Below are positions 15,101-23,088 of a stretch of 64,000 nucleotides of DNA, in pieces. A model generated the notes under the pieces. The model worked only from the letters and a program-made list of their open reading frames with translations. It searched no databases and was not told where the DNA came from. The translations under genes and the position numbers were made by a program. The stretch is from Streptomyces sp. CB02056 (GTDB lineage: Bacteria > Actinomycetota > Actinomycetes > Streptomycetales > Streptomycetaceae), in the NCBI RefSeq assembly GCF_001905545.1, contig NZ_LIPD01000004.1:1-64000 (forward strand), written 5' to 3'. How positions within the stretch are numbered: the stretch's first letter is position 1; the number at the start of each line of letters is the position of its first letter.

Positions 15101-16756
15101 ATGGCCCTGGACGCCGACGTCATCGTCATCGGGGCGGGCCTCGCGGGCCTCGCCGCCACCGCCGAACTCGCCGACGCCGGACGGAAGGTGATCCTGCTCG
15201 ACCAGGAGCCCGCGGCCTCCCTCGGCGGCCAGGCGCACTGGTCCTTCGGCGGGCTCTTCCTGGTCGACTCGCCCGAGCAGCGCCGGATGCGGATCCACGA
15301 CTCGCACGCCCTCGCCCGGCAGGACTGGTTCGGCACGGCCGGCTTCGACCGCCCCGAGGACGCCTGGCCGCGCCGCTGGGCCGAGGCGTACGTGGACTTC
15401 GCGGCGGGCGAGAAGCGCTCCTGGCTGCACGGCATGGGCGTGCGGTTCTTCCCGGTGGTCGGCTGGGCCGAGCGCGGCGGTCAACTCGCCGACGGGCCGG
15501 GCAACTCGGTGCCGCGCTTCCACATCACCTGGGGCACCGGACCGGGACTGCTGGCACCCTTCGTCCGGCGGGTCCGCGCGGCCGCCGCCCGCGGCCTGGT
15601 GGAGCTGCGCTTCCGGCACCGGGTCACCGGGCTGTCCGCCACCGCGGGCGCCGTCGACACCGTCACCGGCGAGGTGCTGGTGCCCAGCCCGGCGGGCCGG
15701 GGCGAGGCCAGCTCGCGCGAGGCGGCCGGCGGCTTCGAACTGCGCGCCCAGGCCGTGATCGTCACCTCCGGCGGCATCGGCGGCAACCACGACCTGGTCC
15801 GCAAGGCCTGGCCGGCCCGGCTCGGCACCCCGCCCGCCAGGCTGCTCTCCGGGGTGCCCGCGCACGTGGACGGACTGATGCTGGACGTCGTCGGCCGGGC
15901 CGGCGGCAGCCTGATCAACGGCGACCGGATGTGGCACTACACCGAGGGCATCGAGAACTGGGACCCGATCTGGGCCCGGCACGGCATCCGCATCCTGCCC
16001 GGCCCGTCCTCGCTCTGGCTGGACGCCCGCGGCCGGCGGCTGCCCGTCCCGCTCTTCCCCGGCTTCGACACCCTCGGAACGCTCGAACACATCATGACCA
16101 CCGGGTACGAGTACACCTGGTTCGTGCTCAACCAGCGCATCGTCGAGAAGGAGTTCACCCTCTCCGGCTCCGAGCAGAACCCCGACCTGACCGGGAAGTC
16201 GGTGCGCGGCGTGCTCGGACGCGCGCTGCCCGGCGCCCCCGGCCCGGTCCAGGCCCACCTGCGGCACGGGCGGGACTTCGTGGTCGCCGGGAACCTCGCC
16301 GACCTCGCCCGGGGCATGAACGCCAGGACCGCCGAGCCGCTGATCGACCCGGACGAACTGCGCCGCACCGTCGAGGACCGCGACCGGCAGCTGGCCAACC
16401 CCTTCGCCAAGGACCTCCAGGTCACCGCGATCCACGGCGCCCGCCGCCACCTCGGCGACCGGCTCATCCGCACCGCCGCCCCGCACCGCATCCTCGACCC
16501 GGGCGCCGCCCCGCTGATCGCCGTCCGGCTGAACATCCTGACCCGCAAGTCGCTGGGCGGCCTGGAGACCGACCTCTCCTCCCGGGTGCTGCGCCCCGAC
16601 GGCGAGGTGCTGCCCGGGGTGTACGCGGCCGGCGAGGCCGCCGGGTTCGGCGGCGGGGGCGTGCACGGGTACCGCTCGCTGGAGGGCACCTTCCTGGGCG
16701 GCTGCCTGTTCTCGGGCCGCACGGCGGGCCGGGCGGCGGCGCGGGCGGTCGGGTAG
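15101..16756 (+). CDS. FAD-binding dehydrogenase (fumarate-reductase/KstD-like flavoprotein)
   Basis: A 551-residue soluble flavoprotein of the succinate dehydrogenase/fumarate reductase/ketosteroid dehydrogenase superfamily. An N-terminal dinucleotide-binding motif (VIVIGAGLAGLAATAELADAG, residues 5-25) and LLDQEPAASLGGQAHWSFGG follow the pattern of this group. A second FAD segment is AQAVIVTSGGIGGNHDLVR, and the C-terminus is VYAAGEAAGFGGGGVHGYRSLEGTFLGG. It resembles the actinobacterial FAD-binding dehydrogenases of about 550 residues, whose substrates are mostly unknown. RBS is GGAGG (cacggaggactgcgc). The start at 15101 fits the family. Confidence 0.88.
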   Translation: MALDADVIVIGAGLAGLAATAELADAGRKVILLDQEPAASLGGQAHWSFGGLFLVDSPEQRRMRIHDSHALARQDWFGTAGFDRPEDAWPRRWAEAYVDFAAGEKRSWLHGMGVRFFPVVGWAERGGQLADGPGNSVPRFHITWGTGPGLLAPFVRRVRAAAARGLVELRFRHRVTGLSATAGAVDTVTGEVLVPSPAGRGEASSREAAGGFELRAQAVIVTSGGIGGNHDLVRKAWPARLGTPPARLLSGVPAHVDGLMLDVVGRAGGSLINGDRMWHYTEGIENWDPIWARHGIRILPGPSSLWLDARGRRLPVPLFPGFDTLGTLEHIMTTGYEYTWFVLNQRIVEKEFTLSGSEQNPDLTGKSVRGVLGRALPGAPGPVQAHLRHGRDFVVAGNLADLARGMNARTAEPLIDPDELRRTVEDRDRQLANPFAKDLQVTAIHGARRHLGDRLIRTAAPHRILDPGAAPLIAVRLNILTRKSLGGLETDLSSRVLRPDGEVLPGVYAAGEAAGFGGGGVHGYRSLEGTFLGGCLFSGRTAGRAAARAVG

Positions 16757-16785
16757 CGGCGCCGGGGCCGTCGGGTAGCGGCGCC
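16748..16785. repeat. Tandem duplicate of the 3' end of the flavoprotein gene
   Basis: GTCGGGTAGCGGCGCC occurs at about 16748 and again at about 16770; the first copy contains the TAG stop of the gene. It looks like a slippage duplication, which could lengthen the untranslated end. No function known. Confidence 0.6.
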
Positions 16786-16926
16786 CCCCGGCCCCTGCTA
16801 CCGGGCCTGCGGCATGTCCCTCGGCCGGACAGGGGAGGGCCCCGGCGGTCGGAAGGCGGTACCGGACCGGCCCCTGGGGGAGGACACTGGTAGCGGTCCC
16901 GCCCGCACGAGACGTTCGGAGGAACG

Positions 16927-17208
16927 GTGAGCGCAGCACCCCTGCACGGTCACCACGACAGCCGCCAGCCCGTCCCCCGCACCCAGGACGGCGTGGCCGC
17001 GGCCCTGCCGCCCGCGCAGCGCATGGAGTTCTACCGGGAGATGGGCGAAGCCGACATCGAGACGATCGGCGGCGTACTGAAGCGGTGGTGGCTGCGGGCG
17101 GAGCTGTACCGCGACCCGGAGGGCGACCGGATCCACGCCGCCGTCCAGGCCGGCACCGCTCCCGGCGCCTCCGCTTCCGCGGTCCTGCGCCGGCTCGGGG
17201 CCCGGTGA
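16927..17208 (+). CDS. DUF6247-like protein, possible antitoxin
   Basis: A 93-residue protein starting with GTG after GGAGGAA. The core VAAALPPAQRMEFYREMGEADIETIGGVLKRWW resembles DUF6247, a family in actinomycetes whose members are often placed before a RelE-like gene. The last codons overlap the next start as GTGA (17205), so translation of the two genes is coupled. Role as antitoxin is inferred from position and size only. Confidence 0.65.
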   Translation: MSAAPLHGHHDSRQPVPRTQDGVAAALPPAQRMEFYREMGEADIETIGGVLKRWWLRAELYRDPEGDRIHAAVQAGTAPGASASAVLRRLGAR

Positions 17209-17495
17209 GCGGCTACGACGAGTTCCCGGACGACGACGACCCGATCACCGTCTCCCCGGCCGTGGAGGAGTTCCTCGGCGACCCTGGCACGCCGGCCGAC
17301 GTGTTCTCGGCGGTCGTGGCCTTCCTGGTCGACCTGCGGGAGGATCCGTTCCCCCGCCTGAGCATGCCGGTGCCCGGCCGGCCCGGGATGCACTCGGCCC
17401 CGCTGCGCCGGGACCTCGGGCTGGTGGAGTACGCGGTGAACGAGGACGCGGACCCGCCCCGGGTCTACGTCTCCCGTGTCCTGCGAGCGGACTGA
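17205..17495 (+). CDS. Small RelE/ParE-like protein, possible toxin
   Basis: A 96-residue protein starting at the GTG that overlaps the preceding stop. Its C-terminal end (LRRDLGLVEYAVNEDADPPRVYVSRVLRAD) has the helix plus strand pattern LxxxxGxxxY...RVYVxRV of RelE/ParE toxins. The N-terminal half is unusual, very acidic (DEFPDDDDPI) with VFSAVVAFLVDLREDPFP. A toxin assignment is an inference from the coupling with the DUF6247-like gene. Catalytic residues of RelE are not conserved as a clear set. Confidence 0.55.
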   Translation: MSGYDEFPDDDDPITVSPAVEEFLGDPGTPADVFSAVVAFLVDLREDPFPRLSMPVPGRPGMHSAPLRRDLGLVEYAVNEDADPPRVYVSRVLRAD

Positions 17496-17599
17496 CCGGC
17501 CCGCCGTCGGCGAGACCGAGGGCCGGCCGGTCGGGAACCGGCGGTCAGGGCCTGGCTGCGTAGTGCTGGTCGACCGGGCGCCGACGGGTGGCGACGGCG

Positions 17600-18271
17600 T
17601 CAGAAGGTGGCCGGCGGCTCCAGCCCCAGGGGCCGGGCGGCCCGGCCGCGGACGGCGAAGACGATCGCCGCGATCAGGCCGATGACGGCCAGCAGCAGCC
17701 CGAGCGCGGCCACGACGAGCGCGCCGGCGAGCTTGCCGGGCAGGGCCTCGGAGTCGGCGCCGCTGTGCCACACCACCCGCTCGCCGACCTTGGCGAGGTC
17801 GACGGTGCCCTGCTGGTCGGCCAGGTTGATCCGGGAGTCGAAGGCGTCGCCGCGGACGTCCCCCATCAGGAAGGCCCGGCCCGGCGGGACGGTGACGTCG
17901 AAGTCGAGGTAGCAGGTGTGGACCTGCCGGGCCGACGGCTCGTCGACCGGCTTCCCGTTGAGGCTGAACTGCCCGTTCACGCAGGCGATGCGGTCGCCGC
18001 CCAGGGCCATGGCCCGCTGGATGACGATGCCCTGCAGCGTCCAGGGGGAGTCGACGGCGTAGACCTCGCCGTGGCGCACGTCCGCGGGCTGGACCCGTTC
18101 GGTCCAGAGCCCGGTGCCCGACCGCAGCTCCGGCGACATCGTGTCGCCCGTCATGCGGTGGTAGCCGTAGTCGGAGCCGACCACGGCGAACCCGAGCACG
18201 GCGCACAGGACCCCGACCACCCCCACGGCCACCGATATCCATGTACCGCGGCGGCCCCTTCGCTTCGGCAT
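17600..18271 (-). CDS. S26-like membrane protein with degenerate catalytic residues
   Basis: A 223-residue protein with an N-terminal membrane anchor (WISVAVGVVGVLCAVLGFAVV, about residues 11-31) and a C-terminal one (LVVAALGLLLAVIGLIAAIVF, about 188-208). Between them lies a signal peptidase I-like fold: box B reads MTGDTMSPELRSG, box D reads IVIQRAMALGGDRIAC and box E MGDVRGDAFDSR. In true type I peptidases box B has Ser before Met and box D has Lys; here they are Thr and Gln. It is therefore doubtful as an active peptidase. RBS GGGGAGG precedes the start at 18271. Confidence 0.8.
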   Translation of the reverse strand: MPKRRGRRGTWISVAVGVVGVLCAVLGFAVVGSDYGYHRMTGDTMSPELRSGTGLWTERVQPADVRHGEVYAVDSPWTLQGIVIQRAMALGGDRIACVNGQFSLNGKPVDEPSARQVHTCYLDFDVTVPPGRAFLMGDVRGDAFDSRINLADQQGTVDLAKVGERVVWHSGADSEALPGKLAGALVVAALGLLLAVIGLIAAIVFAVRGRAARPLGLEPPATF

Positions 18272-18418
18272 CAGGCCGTCCTCCCCTTGTTGTTCGTGAG
18301 TCGTGTGGTGGCCCGTGGGCCGTGCGCATCCTAAGGGTCTGGGATGCCCGCTGGCCTGCGGGTACAGTGCGGGGGCCGGTGCGGAGCGCGCCGCCGACCA
18401 CGAGGGGGAGCAGAGCCG

Positions 18419-18835
18419 ATGAGCCGCCGAGAGCGCGACGGTGCCCGGGACCGCAAGCGGGGCGCCGGTGCCCCCGTGACCGTGACGGTCTGCCGGGGCT
18501 GCTGCTGCGGCACCGAGGCCAAGCACCCCGGGGTGGACCACGCGGGCCAGTACGAGCGGCTGCGGACGGCGGTGGGTTCGGCGGGCCGGGTCCGGGCGGT
18601 CAAGTGCCTGGACGTGTGCACCCAGTCGAACGTGGTGGTGGTCGGCCCCTCGGCGGAGGGCCGGGCGGCGGGCGGCCGGCCGGTCTGGCTGGGCTTCGTG
18701 CTGATGGACGACATGATCGACGAGATCGGTGCCTGGGTGCGCGCGGGCGGCCCGGGCCTGGCCGATCCGCCGGGGCTGCTGGACCTCCAGCTGATCTCGG
18801 TGTCCCGGCGGGTCCGCGAGGGCCTGCCGGAGTGA
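18419..18835 (+). CDS. Thioredoxin-like [2Fe-2S] ferredoxin-domain protein
   Basis: A 138-residue protein with a ferredoxin of the thioredoxin-like type (as in NuoE C-terminal parts). Cluster cysteines are in TVCRGCCCGTE (about residues 24-32) and VKCLDVCTQSNVVVV (about 60-72). Relatives bind a [2Fe-2S] cluster and act as small electron carriers. An Arg-rich N-terminus precedes the domain, and an acidic helical tail follows. RBS GAGGGGGAG is upstream. It is not in an obvious operon; the partner enzyme is not visible in the window. Confidence 0.8.
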   Translation: MSRRERDGARDRKRGAGAPVTVTVCRGCCCGTEAKHPGVDHAGQYERLRTAVGSAGRVRAVKCLDVCTQSNVVVVGPSAEGRAAGGRPVWLGFVLMDDMIDEIGAWVRAGGPGLADPPGLLDLQLISVSRRVREGLPE

Positions 18836-18857
18836 GGACGAGCCTGCCGGAGTGAGG
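18822..18857. repeat. Tandem duplicate of a gene 3' end including the stop codon
   Basis: GCCTGCCGGAGTGAGG is repeated at 18822-18837 and 18842-18857. The first copy holds the stop of the ferredoxin gene, the second a spare in-line stop. It is the second such duplication in this window (see 16748-16785). Confidence 0.6.
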
Positions 18858-19022
18858 TCGGGCCCCGGCTGAGGTCGGCCGTTGGTCCTACAGGATGATC
18901 GTCGGATCATGTCTACCCGGGCCGAACCCGGGTCGGTCCGGGTGCCTTCACCACTACCATGACCGGTGGTGTCGGGCCCTTCCGGACGGCGCCGAGCCGT
19001 TTCCGCGCGAGGGAGGAAGCCG

Positions 19023-19277
19023 ATGACGACGGTCTGCCGCATCTGCGCGGGCACCGGCCGGACCGCCGGCCTCAGCTGCCGGACCTGCCAGGGCACCGGC
19101 ACCACCGAGGTGGGCGGCGGGGGCGGCAACTGCTTCCTCTGCGACGGCACCGGCGTGTACGTGCGCTACCGGGTCGACGCGACCGGCGCCAAGCACGCCT
19201 ACCGGGACGAGATCTGCCGCACCTGCGACGGCACCGGCAACCGGACCGCCACCCAGTGGGACGAGCGCTCCGGCTGA
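19023..19277 (+). CDS. Stand-alone DnaJ-type zinc-finger protein
   Basis: An 84-residue protein composed almost wholly of four CxxCxGxG units: CRICAGTG, CRTCQGTG, CFLCDGTG and CRTCDGTG, spaced as in the central domain of DnaJ. There is no J domain and no C-terminal client-binding domain. In DnaJ these form two zinc sites that help hold unfolded proteins or reduce disulfides. Stand-alone forms are known in bacteria, plants and phages, as redox or assembly helpers. RBS GAGGGAGGAAG is upstream of the ATG at 19023. Confidence 0.85.
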   Translation: MTTVCRICAGTGRTAGLSCRTCQGTGTTEVGGGGGNCFLCDGTGVYVRYRVDATGAKHAYRDEICRTCDGTGNRTATQWDERSG

Positions 19278-19479
19278 CCAGACCCGAACGCTGTCCGCGC
19301 TTCCGCCGACGCCCGCTCAGGCCACGGGGCGGATGGGGGCCATGATGCGGCGTCGGAACGGTGCGGACACGGCCTTTGCCAAACCATGGTCGAACATTGG
19401 CGTTCGAATGGGCGGTACGCTGCGACCCGTTCACCCGGCGTCCGTGCGCGATCAACGCGCCGCTGGAAGAGTCCCGCGC

Positions 19480-21147
19480 ATGGATATCCCCAACATGGGC
19501 GTGCCGGCCAAGCTTGCCGACCGCATGAGCATGGCCGAGCAGCACGAGTACCTGCGGGCCCGCTTCTCCCGCCGCCGGATGCTGCGCGCCGGTGCCGTGA
19601 CCGTGGGCGCCGTCGCCGTCGGTGGCGCGCTGGGCAGCGGCACGGCCTTCGCCGCCCCGGCCGGCCCGCAGCTGCTGACCGGTGGCACGACCAGTGGCAT
19701 CGACGGCTCGCTGGTCGCGCCGATCGGCCGTCACCTCCAGTTCGGCCCGGAGCCGGACACCCAGTTCCGTATCTCCTGGCAGGTCCCGGCCCCGGTCAAG
19801 AAGCCGTTCCTGCGCTTCGGCAAGACCCCGTGGGAGCTGAGCCACAAGGTCCAGGCCGAGGTCCGTGCCCTGCACACCCCGGCGCTGACCCCGAACAGCC
19901 AGCCGGTGGACCAGTACTACCTGCACGTGGCGCTGGAGGACCTGCGCCCCGACACCACCTACTACTACGGTGTCGGCCACGAGGGCTTCGACCCGGCCGC
20001 GCAGCAGCAGATCTCCACCCTGCACACCTTCCGCACCGCGCCGTCCCGCGACCACCGCTGGGGCAAGGTGTACGAGCCGTTCACCTTCACCGCCTTCGGC
20101 GACCAGGGCGTCAGCGCGCACGCGGCCGGCAACGACCACATCATCAAGGCCCAGAACCCGGCCTTCCACCTGCACGCCGGCGACATCTGCTACGCCGACC
20201 CGGCCGGTTCCGGCACCGACCCGGACAAGTCCGTCTTCAACGCGAAGACCTGGGACGACTTCCTGGTGCAGACCGAGACGGTCGCCGCCGAGATCCCGTG
20301 GATGGTCGCGTACGGCAACCACGACATCGAGGCCTGGTACTCGCCGAACGGCTACGGCGGCGAGAACGCCCGCTTCTTCCTGCCGAACAACGGCCCGGAC
20401 CCGCGCCAGGTCCCCGGCGTCTACACCTTCCGCTACAAGAACGTCGGCGTCATCTCGCTGGACGCCAACGACGTCTCCTACGAGATCCCGGCCAACCTGG
20501 GCATCTCGGCGAACAAGCAGACCAAGTGGCTGGAGCGCACCCTCAAGGACCTGCGCAACGACGAGACCATCGACTTCGTCGTGGTCTTCTTCCACCACTG
20601 CGCCTTCTCCACCACCGTCGCGCACGCCTCCGAGGGCGGTGTCCGCGAGGCCTGGGTGCCGCTGTTCGAGAAGTACCGGGTGGACCTGGTCATCAACGGC
20701 CACAACCACATCTACGAGCGCACCGACGCGATCCTCGGCAACAAGGTCTCGAAGCAGGTGCCGAGCGGCGCCACCATCGAGCCGGCCAAGGACGGCGTGG
20801 TCTACGTCACCGCGGGCGCGGCCGGCCGCAGCCTGTACAAGTTCGACGTGCCGGACACCTACGAGGGGCACGAGAACCACCAGGACGAGGTCAAGACCTA
20901 CTACTGGAGCAAGGGCAAGGTGAAGACCCCCGAGACCATCCAGTGGTCGCGGGTGCGCTACACCGGCTACTCCTTCATCAAGGTCGACGTCACCCCGAAG
21001 CACCTGGGCCAGAAGTCGGTCATGAAGGTCACCGCGCTGGCCGAGGACGGCACGCAGATCGACAACTACACGATCCTGCGCACGGTCGGCGAGGGCTGGG
21101 ACTCGGACCGGGACGACGACGGCCAGGGCGGCGGCTGGGGCTGGTAG
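19480..21147 (+). CDS. Tat-exported metallophosphoesterase (purple acid phosphatase-like)
   Basis: A 555-residue exported phosphatase. The twin-arginine signal SRRRMLRAG is about residues 30-38, followed by AVTVGAVAVGGALGSGTAFAAPA. An N-terminal fibronectin-like domain (LQFGPEPDTQFRISW, LRPDTTYYYGV) is followed by a calcineurin-type domain with the metal-binding blocks TAFGDQG, HAGDICY, AYGNHDIE, FFHHCAF and NGHNHIYERT. This layout is that of actinobacterial purple acid phosphatase-like enzymes. RBS GGAAGAG precedes the start at 19480. A strong bidirectional terminator follows at 21204-21243. A GTTCACC heptamer upstream is not enough for a Pho box. Confidence 0.92.
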   Translation: MDIPNMGVPAKLADRMSMAEQHEYLRARFSRRRMLRAGAVTVGAVAVGGALGSGTAFAAPAGPQLLTGGTTSGIDGSLVAPIGRHLQFGPEPDTQFRISWQVPAPVKKPFLRFGKTPWELSHKVQAEVRALHTPALTPNSQPVDQYYLHVALEDLRPDTTYYYGVGHEGFDPAAQQQISTLHTFRTAPSRDHRWGKVYEPFTFTAFGDQGVSAHAAGNDHIIKAQNPAFHLHAGDICYADPAGSGTDPDKSVFNAKTWDDFLVQTETVAAEIPWMVAYGNHDIEAWYSPNGYGGENARFFLPNNGPDPRQVPGVYTFRYKNVGVISLDANDVSYEIPANLGISANKQTKWLERTLKDLRNDETIDFVVVFFHHCAFSTTVAHASEGGVREAWVPLFEKYRVDLVINGHNHIYERTDAILGNKVSKQVPSGATIEPAKDGVVYVTAGAAGRSLYKFDVPDTYEGHENHQDEVKTYYWSKGKVKTPETIQWSRVRYTGYSFIKVDVTPKHLGQKSVMKVTALAEDGTQIDNYTILRTVGEGWDSDRDDDGQGGGWGW

Positions 21148-21203
21148 TCCCCGCCGGTCGCGACGGTGCCCCGGCGAGGGTGACGGGGCCCGGTGGTCGT
21201 GAC

Positions 21204-21243
21204 GGTGCCCCGGTGTCGGAGATGGGTCCGACACCGGGGCACC
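21204..21243. terminator. Bidirectional terminator between phosphatase and ynfA
   Basis: A perfect 17-bp stem GGTGCCCCGGTGTCGGA with its complement, six-base loop. The convergent genes end at 21147 and 21251. Confidence 0.85.
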
Positions 21244-21250
21244 GGTGCGT

Positions 21251-21583
21251 TCAGCGCCGGGGGCCGTACATGATGACGGCGACCCCGGCCAGGCAGATCA
21301 GCGCGCCCAGCACGTCGTAGCGGGTCGGCCGGAAGCCGTCCACGGCCATGCCCCACAGCAGCGAGCCGGCCACGAACACCCCGCCGTACGCGGCCAGCAC
21401 CCGGCCGAAGTGGCTGTCCGGCTGCAGGGCCGCGACGAAGCCGTACGCGCCGAGCACCACCACGCCCACCCCGGCCAGCCACCACGGCCGTTGCTCGCGC
21501 ACGCTCTGCCAGATCAGCCAGCAGCCGCCGATCTCGGCGAGGGCGGCGAGGACGAACAGGGCGATGGAGCGCAGGACGGTCAC
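21251..21583 (-). CDS. ynfA: YnfA family small membrane protein
   Basis: A 110-residue protein with four transmembrane helices ([77 protein letters not shown]), the length and pattern of YnfA/UPF0060. It is related to SMR-type transporters, and its function is uncertain. The start is GTG at 21583. A MITE-like element begins 14 bases upstream, so the promoter must be inside or beyond the element. The reading upstream of GTG translates the element itself and is not credible. Confidence 0.9.
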   Translation of the reverse strand: MTVLRSIALFVLAALAEIGGCWLIWQSVREQRPWWLAGVGVVVLGAYGFVAALQPDSHFGRVLAAYGGVFVAGSLLWGMAVDGFRPTRYDVLGALICLAGVAVIMYGPRR

Positions 21584-21593
21584 GACCCAGAGC

Positions 21594-21771
21594 CTAGGGC
21601 CTGTCTTCAAACTCCCGTCGTCCGCCCGGAGGGTGGGCGGGGCGGCGTTGGGGTGCGTGCATCGCAAGGCGGAGGAGGGAGCCACTGCGGAGCATTGGCG
21701 ACCGACGACAACGCGGCGAGGTGCGTGCCCCGGCGTCGCCCCGCAGACGCGAGTTTGAAGACAGGCCCTAG
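21594..21771. mobile_element. MITE-like element with CTAG target duplication
   Basis: A 170-bp element (21598-21767) with perfect 17-bp terminal inverted repeats GGCCTGTCTTCAAACTC and its complement, flanked by CTAG on both sides (21594-21597, 21768-21771). It carries no transposase. Short inverted repeats and a CTAR-type 4-bp duplication are typical of IS5-family (IS427 group) derivatives. It fills the space between ynfA (GTG at 21583) and the aminotransferase (stop at 21776). Confidence 0.85.
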
Positions 21772-21775
21772 GCGG

Positions 21776-22990
21776 TCAGCTCTGCCGGTACGTCGCGAGG
21801 AAGCGCCCGATCCGGTTGATGGCCGTCTCCAGGTCGTCGGCCCGGGGCAGGGTGACGAAGCGGAAGTGGTCCGGGCGGGGCCAGTTGAAGCCGGTGCCCT
21901 GGACGACGTGGATCTTCTCGCGCAGCAGCAGGTCTAGCACGAACCGCTCGTCGTCGACGATCCGGTGCACCGCCGGGTCCAGCCTGGCGAAGGCGTACAG
22001 CGCGCCCTTGGGCTTGACGCAGCTGACGCCGGGGATCTCGTTGAGCGCCTTGACCGCGATGTCGCGCTGCTCGGTGAGCCGGCCGCCGGGCAGCACCAGG
22101 TCGTTGATGGACTGGTGGCCGCCGAGCGCGGCCTGCACGGCGTACTGGGCGGGCACGTTGGGGCACAGCCGCATGCCGGAGAGCATGGTCAGGCCCTCCA
22201 GGTAGTCGGTGGCGTGCTGCCGGGGCCCGGAGACGACCAGCCAGCCGCTGCGGAAGCCGGCCACCCGGTAGGCCTTGGAGAGGCCGTTGAAGGTGAGGGT
22301 GAGGACGTCGTCGGCCAGGGCGGCCAGGCAGTGGTGCTCGGTGTCGTCGTAGAGGATCTTGTCGTAGATCTCGTCGGCCAGCACCATCAGGTGGTGGCGG
22401 CGGGCCAGGTCGAGGATGCCCTCCAGCAGTTCCTTCGGGTAGACCGCGCCGGTGGGGTTGTTGGGGTTGATGACGACGATCGCCTTGGTGCGGGCGGTGA
22501 TCTTGGCGGCGATGTCGTCCAGGTCCGGGTACCACTCGGCCTGCTCGTCGCACAGGTAGTGCACGGCCTTGCCGCCGGCCAGCCGGACCACGGCCGTCCA
22601 GAGCGGGTAGTCGGGCATCGGCACGAGCACCTCGTCGCCGTCGTCCACGAGCGCGGTGACGGCCATCTGGATCAGCTCGGAGACGCCGTTGCCGAGGTAG
22701 ACGTCGTTGACGGTGACGCCCTCGACCCCGCGCTGCTGGTAGTACTGCACCACCGCGCGACGGGCCGGCAGGATGCCGCGCGAGTCGCTGTAGCCGTGCG
22801 CCTTGGGCAGGTTGCGGATGATGTCCTGGAGGATCTCCTCGGGCGCCTCGAAGCCGAAGGGGGCGGGGTTGCCGGTGTTCAGCCGCAGCACGCTGTGCCC
22901 GGCCTCCTCCAGGGCGTTGGCCTGGTCGACCACCGGGCCCCGGATCTCGTAGCACACGTCATTGAGCTTGCTGGACTGTCGAAACTCCAT
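21776..22990 (-). CDS. PLP-dependent aminotransferase, class I/II (AlaA-like)
   Basis: A 404-residue fold-type I aminotransferase, probably alanine or aromatic aminotransferase. The start MEFRQSSKLNDVCYEIRGPV at 22990 is the conserved start of the actinobacterial family; an upstream in-frame ATG at 23014 is less likely. Conserved blocks are LRLNTGNPAPFGF (N-terminal), NPNNPTGAVY (Asn for PLP ring), ADEIYDKILYD (Asp) and FNGLSKAYRVAGFRSGW (Schiff-base Lys). Soluble cytoplasmic dimer by family. Divergent from the HxlR gene at 23088 with the palindrome between them; possibly a target of that regulator. Confidence 0.93.
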   Translation of the reverse strand: MEFRQSSKLNDVCYEIRGPVVDQANALEEAGHSVLRLNTGNPAPFGFEAPEEILQDIIRNLPKAHGYSDSRGILPARRAVVQYYQQRGVEGVTVNDVYLGNGVSELIQMAVTALVDDGDEVLVPMPDYPLWTAVVRLAGGKAVHYLCDEQAEWYPDLDDIAAKITARTKAIVVINPNNPTGAVYPKELLEGILDLARRHHLMVLADEIYDKILYDDTEHHCLAALADDVLTLTFNGLSKAYRVAGFRSGWLVVSGPRQHATDYLEGLTMLSGMRLCPNVPAQYAVQAALGGHQSINDLVLPGGRLTEQRDIAVKALNEIPGVSCVKPKGALYAFARLDPAVHRIVDDERFVLDLLLREKIHVVQGTGFNWPRPDHFRFVTLPRADDLETAINRIGRFLATYRQS

Positions 22991-23040
22991 CTGCGGCCTC
23001 CCGACCGTCACCACCGCTCCGTTGCTTCAGCTTTGTTCTA

Positions 23041-23056
23041 CCAAGTGAGTACTTGG
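23041..23056. promoter_or_regulatory. Palindromic operator overlapping the hxlR promoter
   Basis: CCAAGTGAGTACTTGG is a perfect dyad (CCAAGT / ACTTGG with a 4-base spacer). It overlaps the -35 TTGGAA (23053-23058) of the hxlR-type gene. Fits autoregulation, and it lies in the divergent region with the aminotransferase gene. Confidence 0.6.
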
Positions 23057-23088
23057 AAAGTCCAACCTCTTGGCTATGCTGATCCGCA
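23053..23088 (+). promoter_or_regulatory. Probable promoter giving a leaderless hxlR mRNA
   Basis: TTGGAA (23053-23058), 16-base spacer, TATGCT (23075-23080), and the ATG at 23088 seven bases after the -10 box. No ribosome-binding site lies in front of that ATG. This is the geometry of a leaderless transcript. Confidence 0.55.

Noticed and set aside
15101..16939. Long open frames on the strand opposite the flavoprotein gene
   Set aside because: They mirror the flavoprotein codons and contain no domain of their own.
19400..19479. Pho box upstream of the exported phosphatase
   Set aside because: Only one GTTCACC heptamer is present and no 11-bp-spaced repeats.
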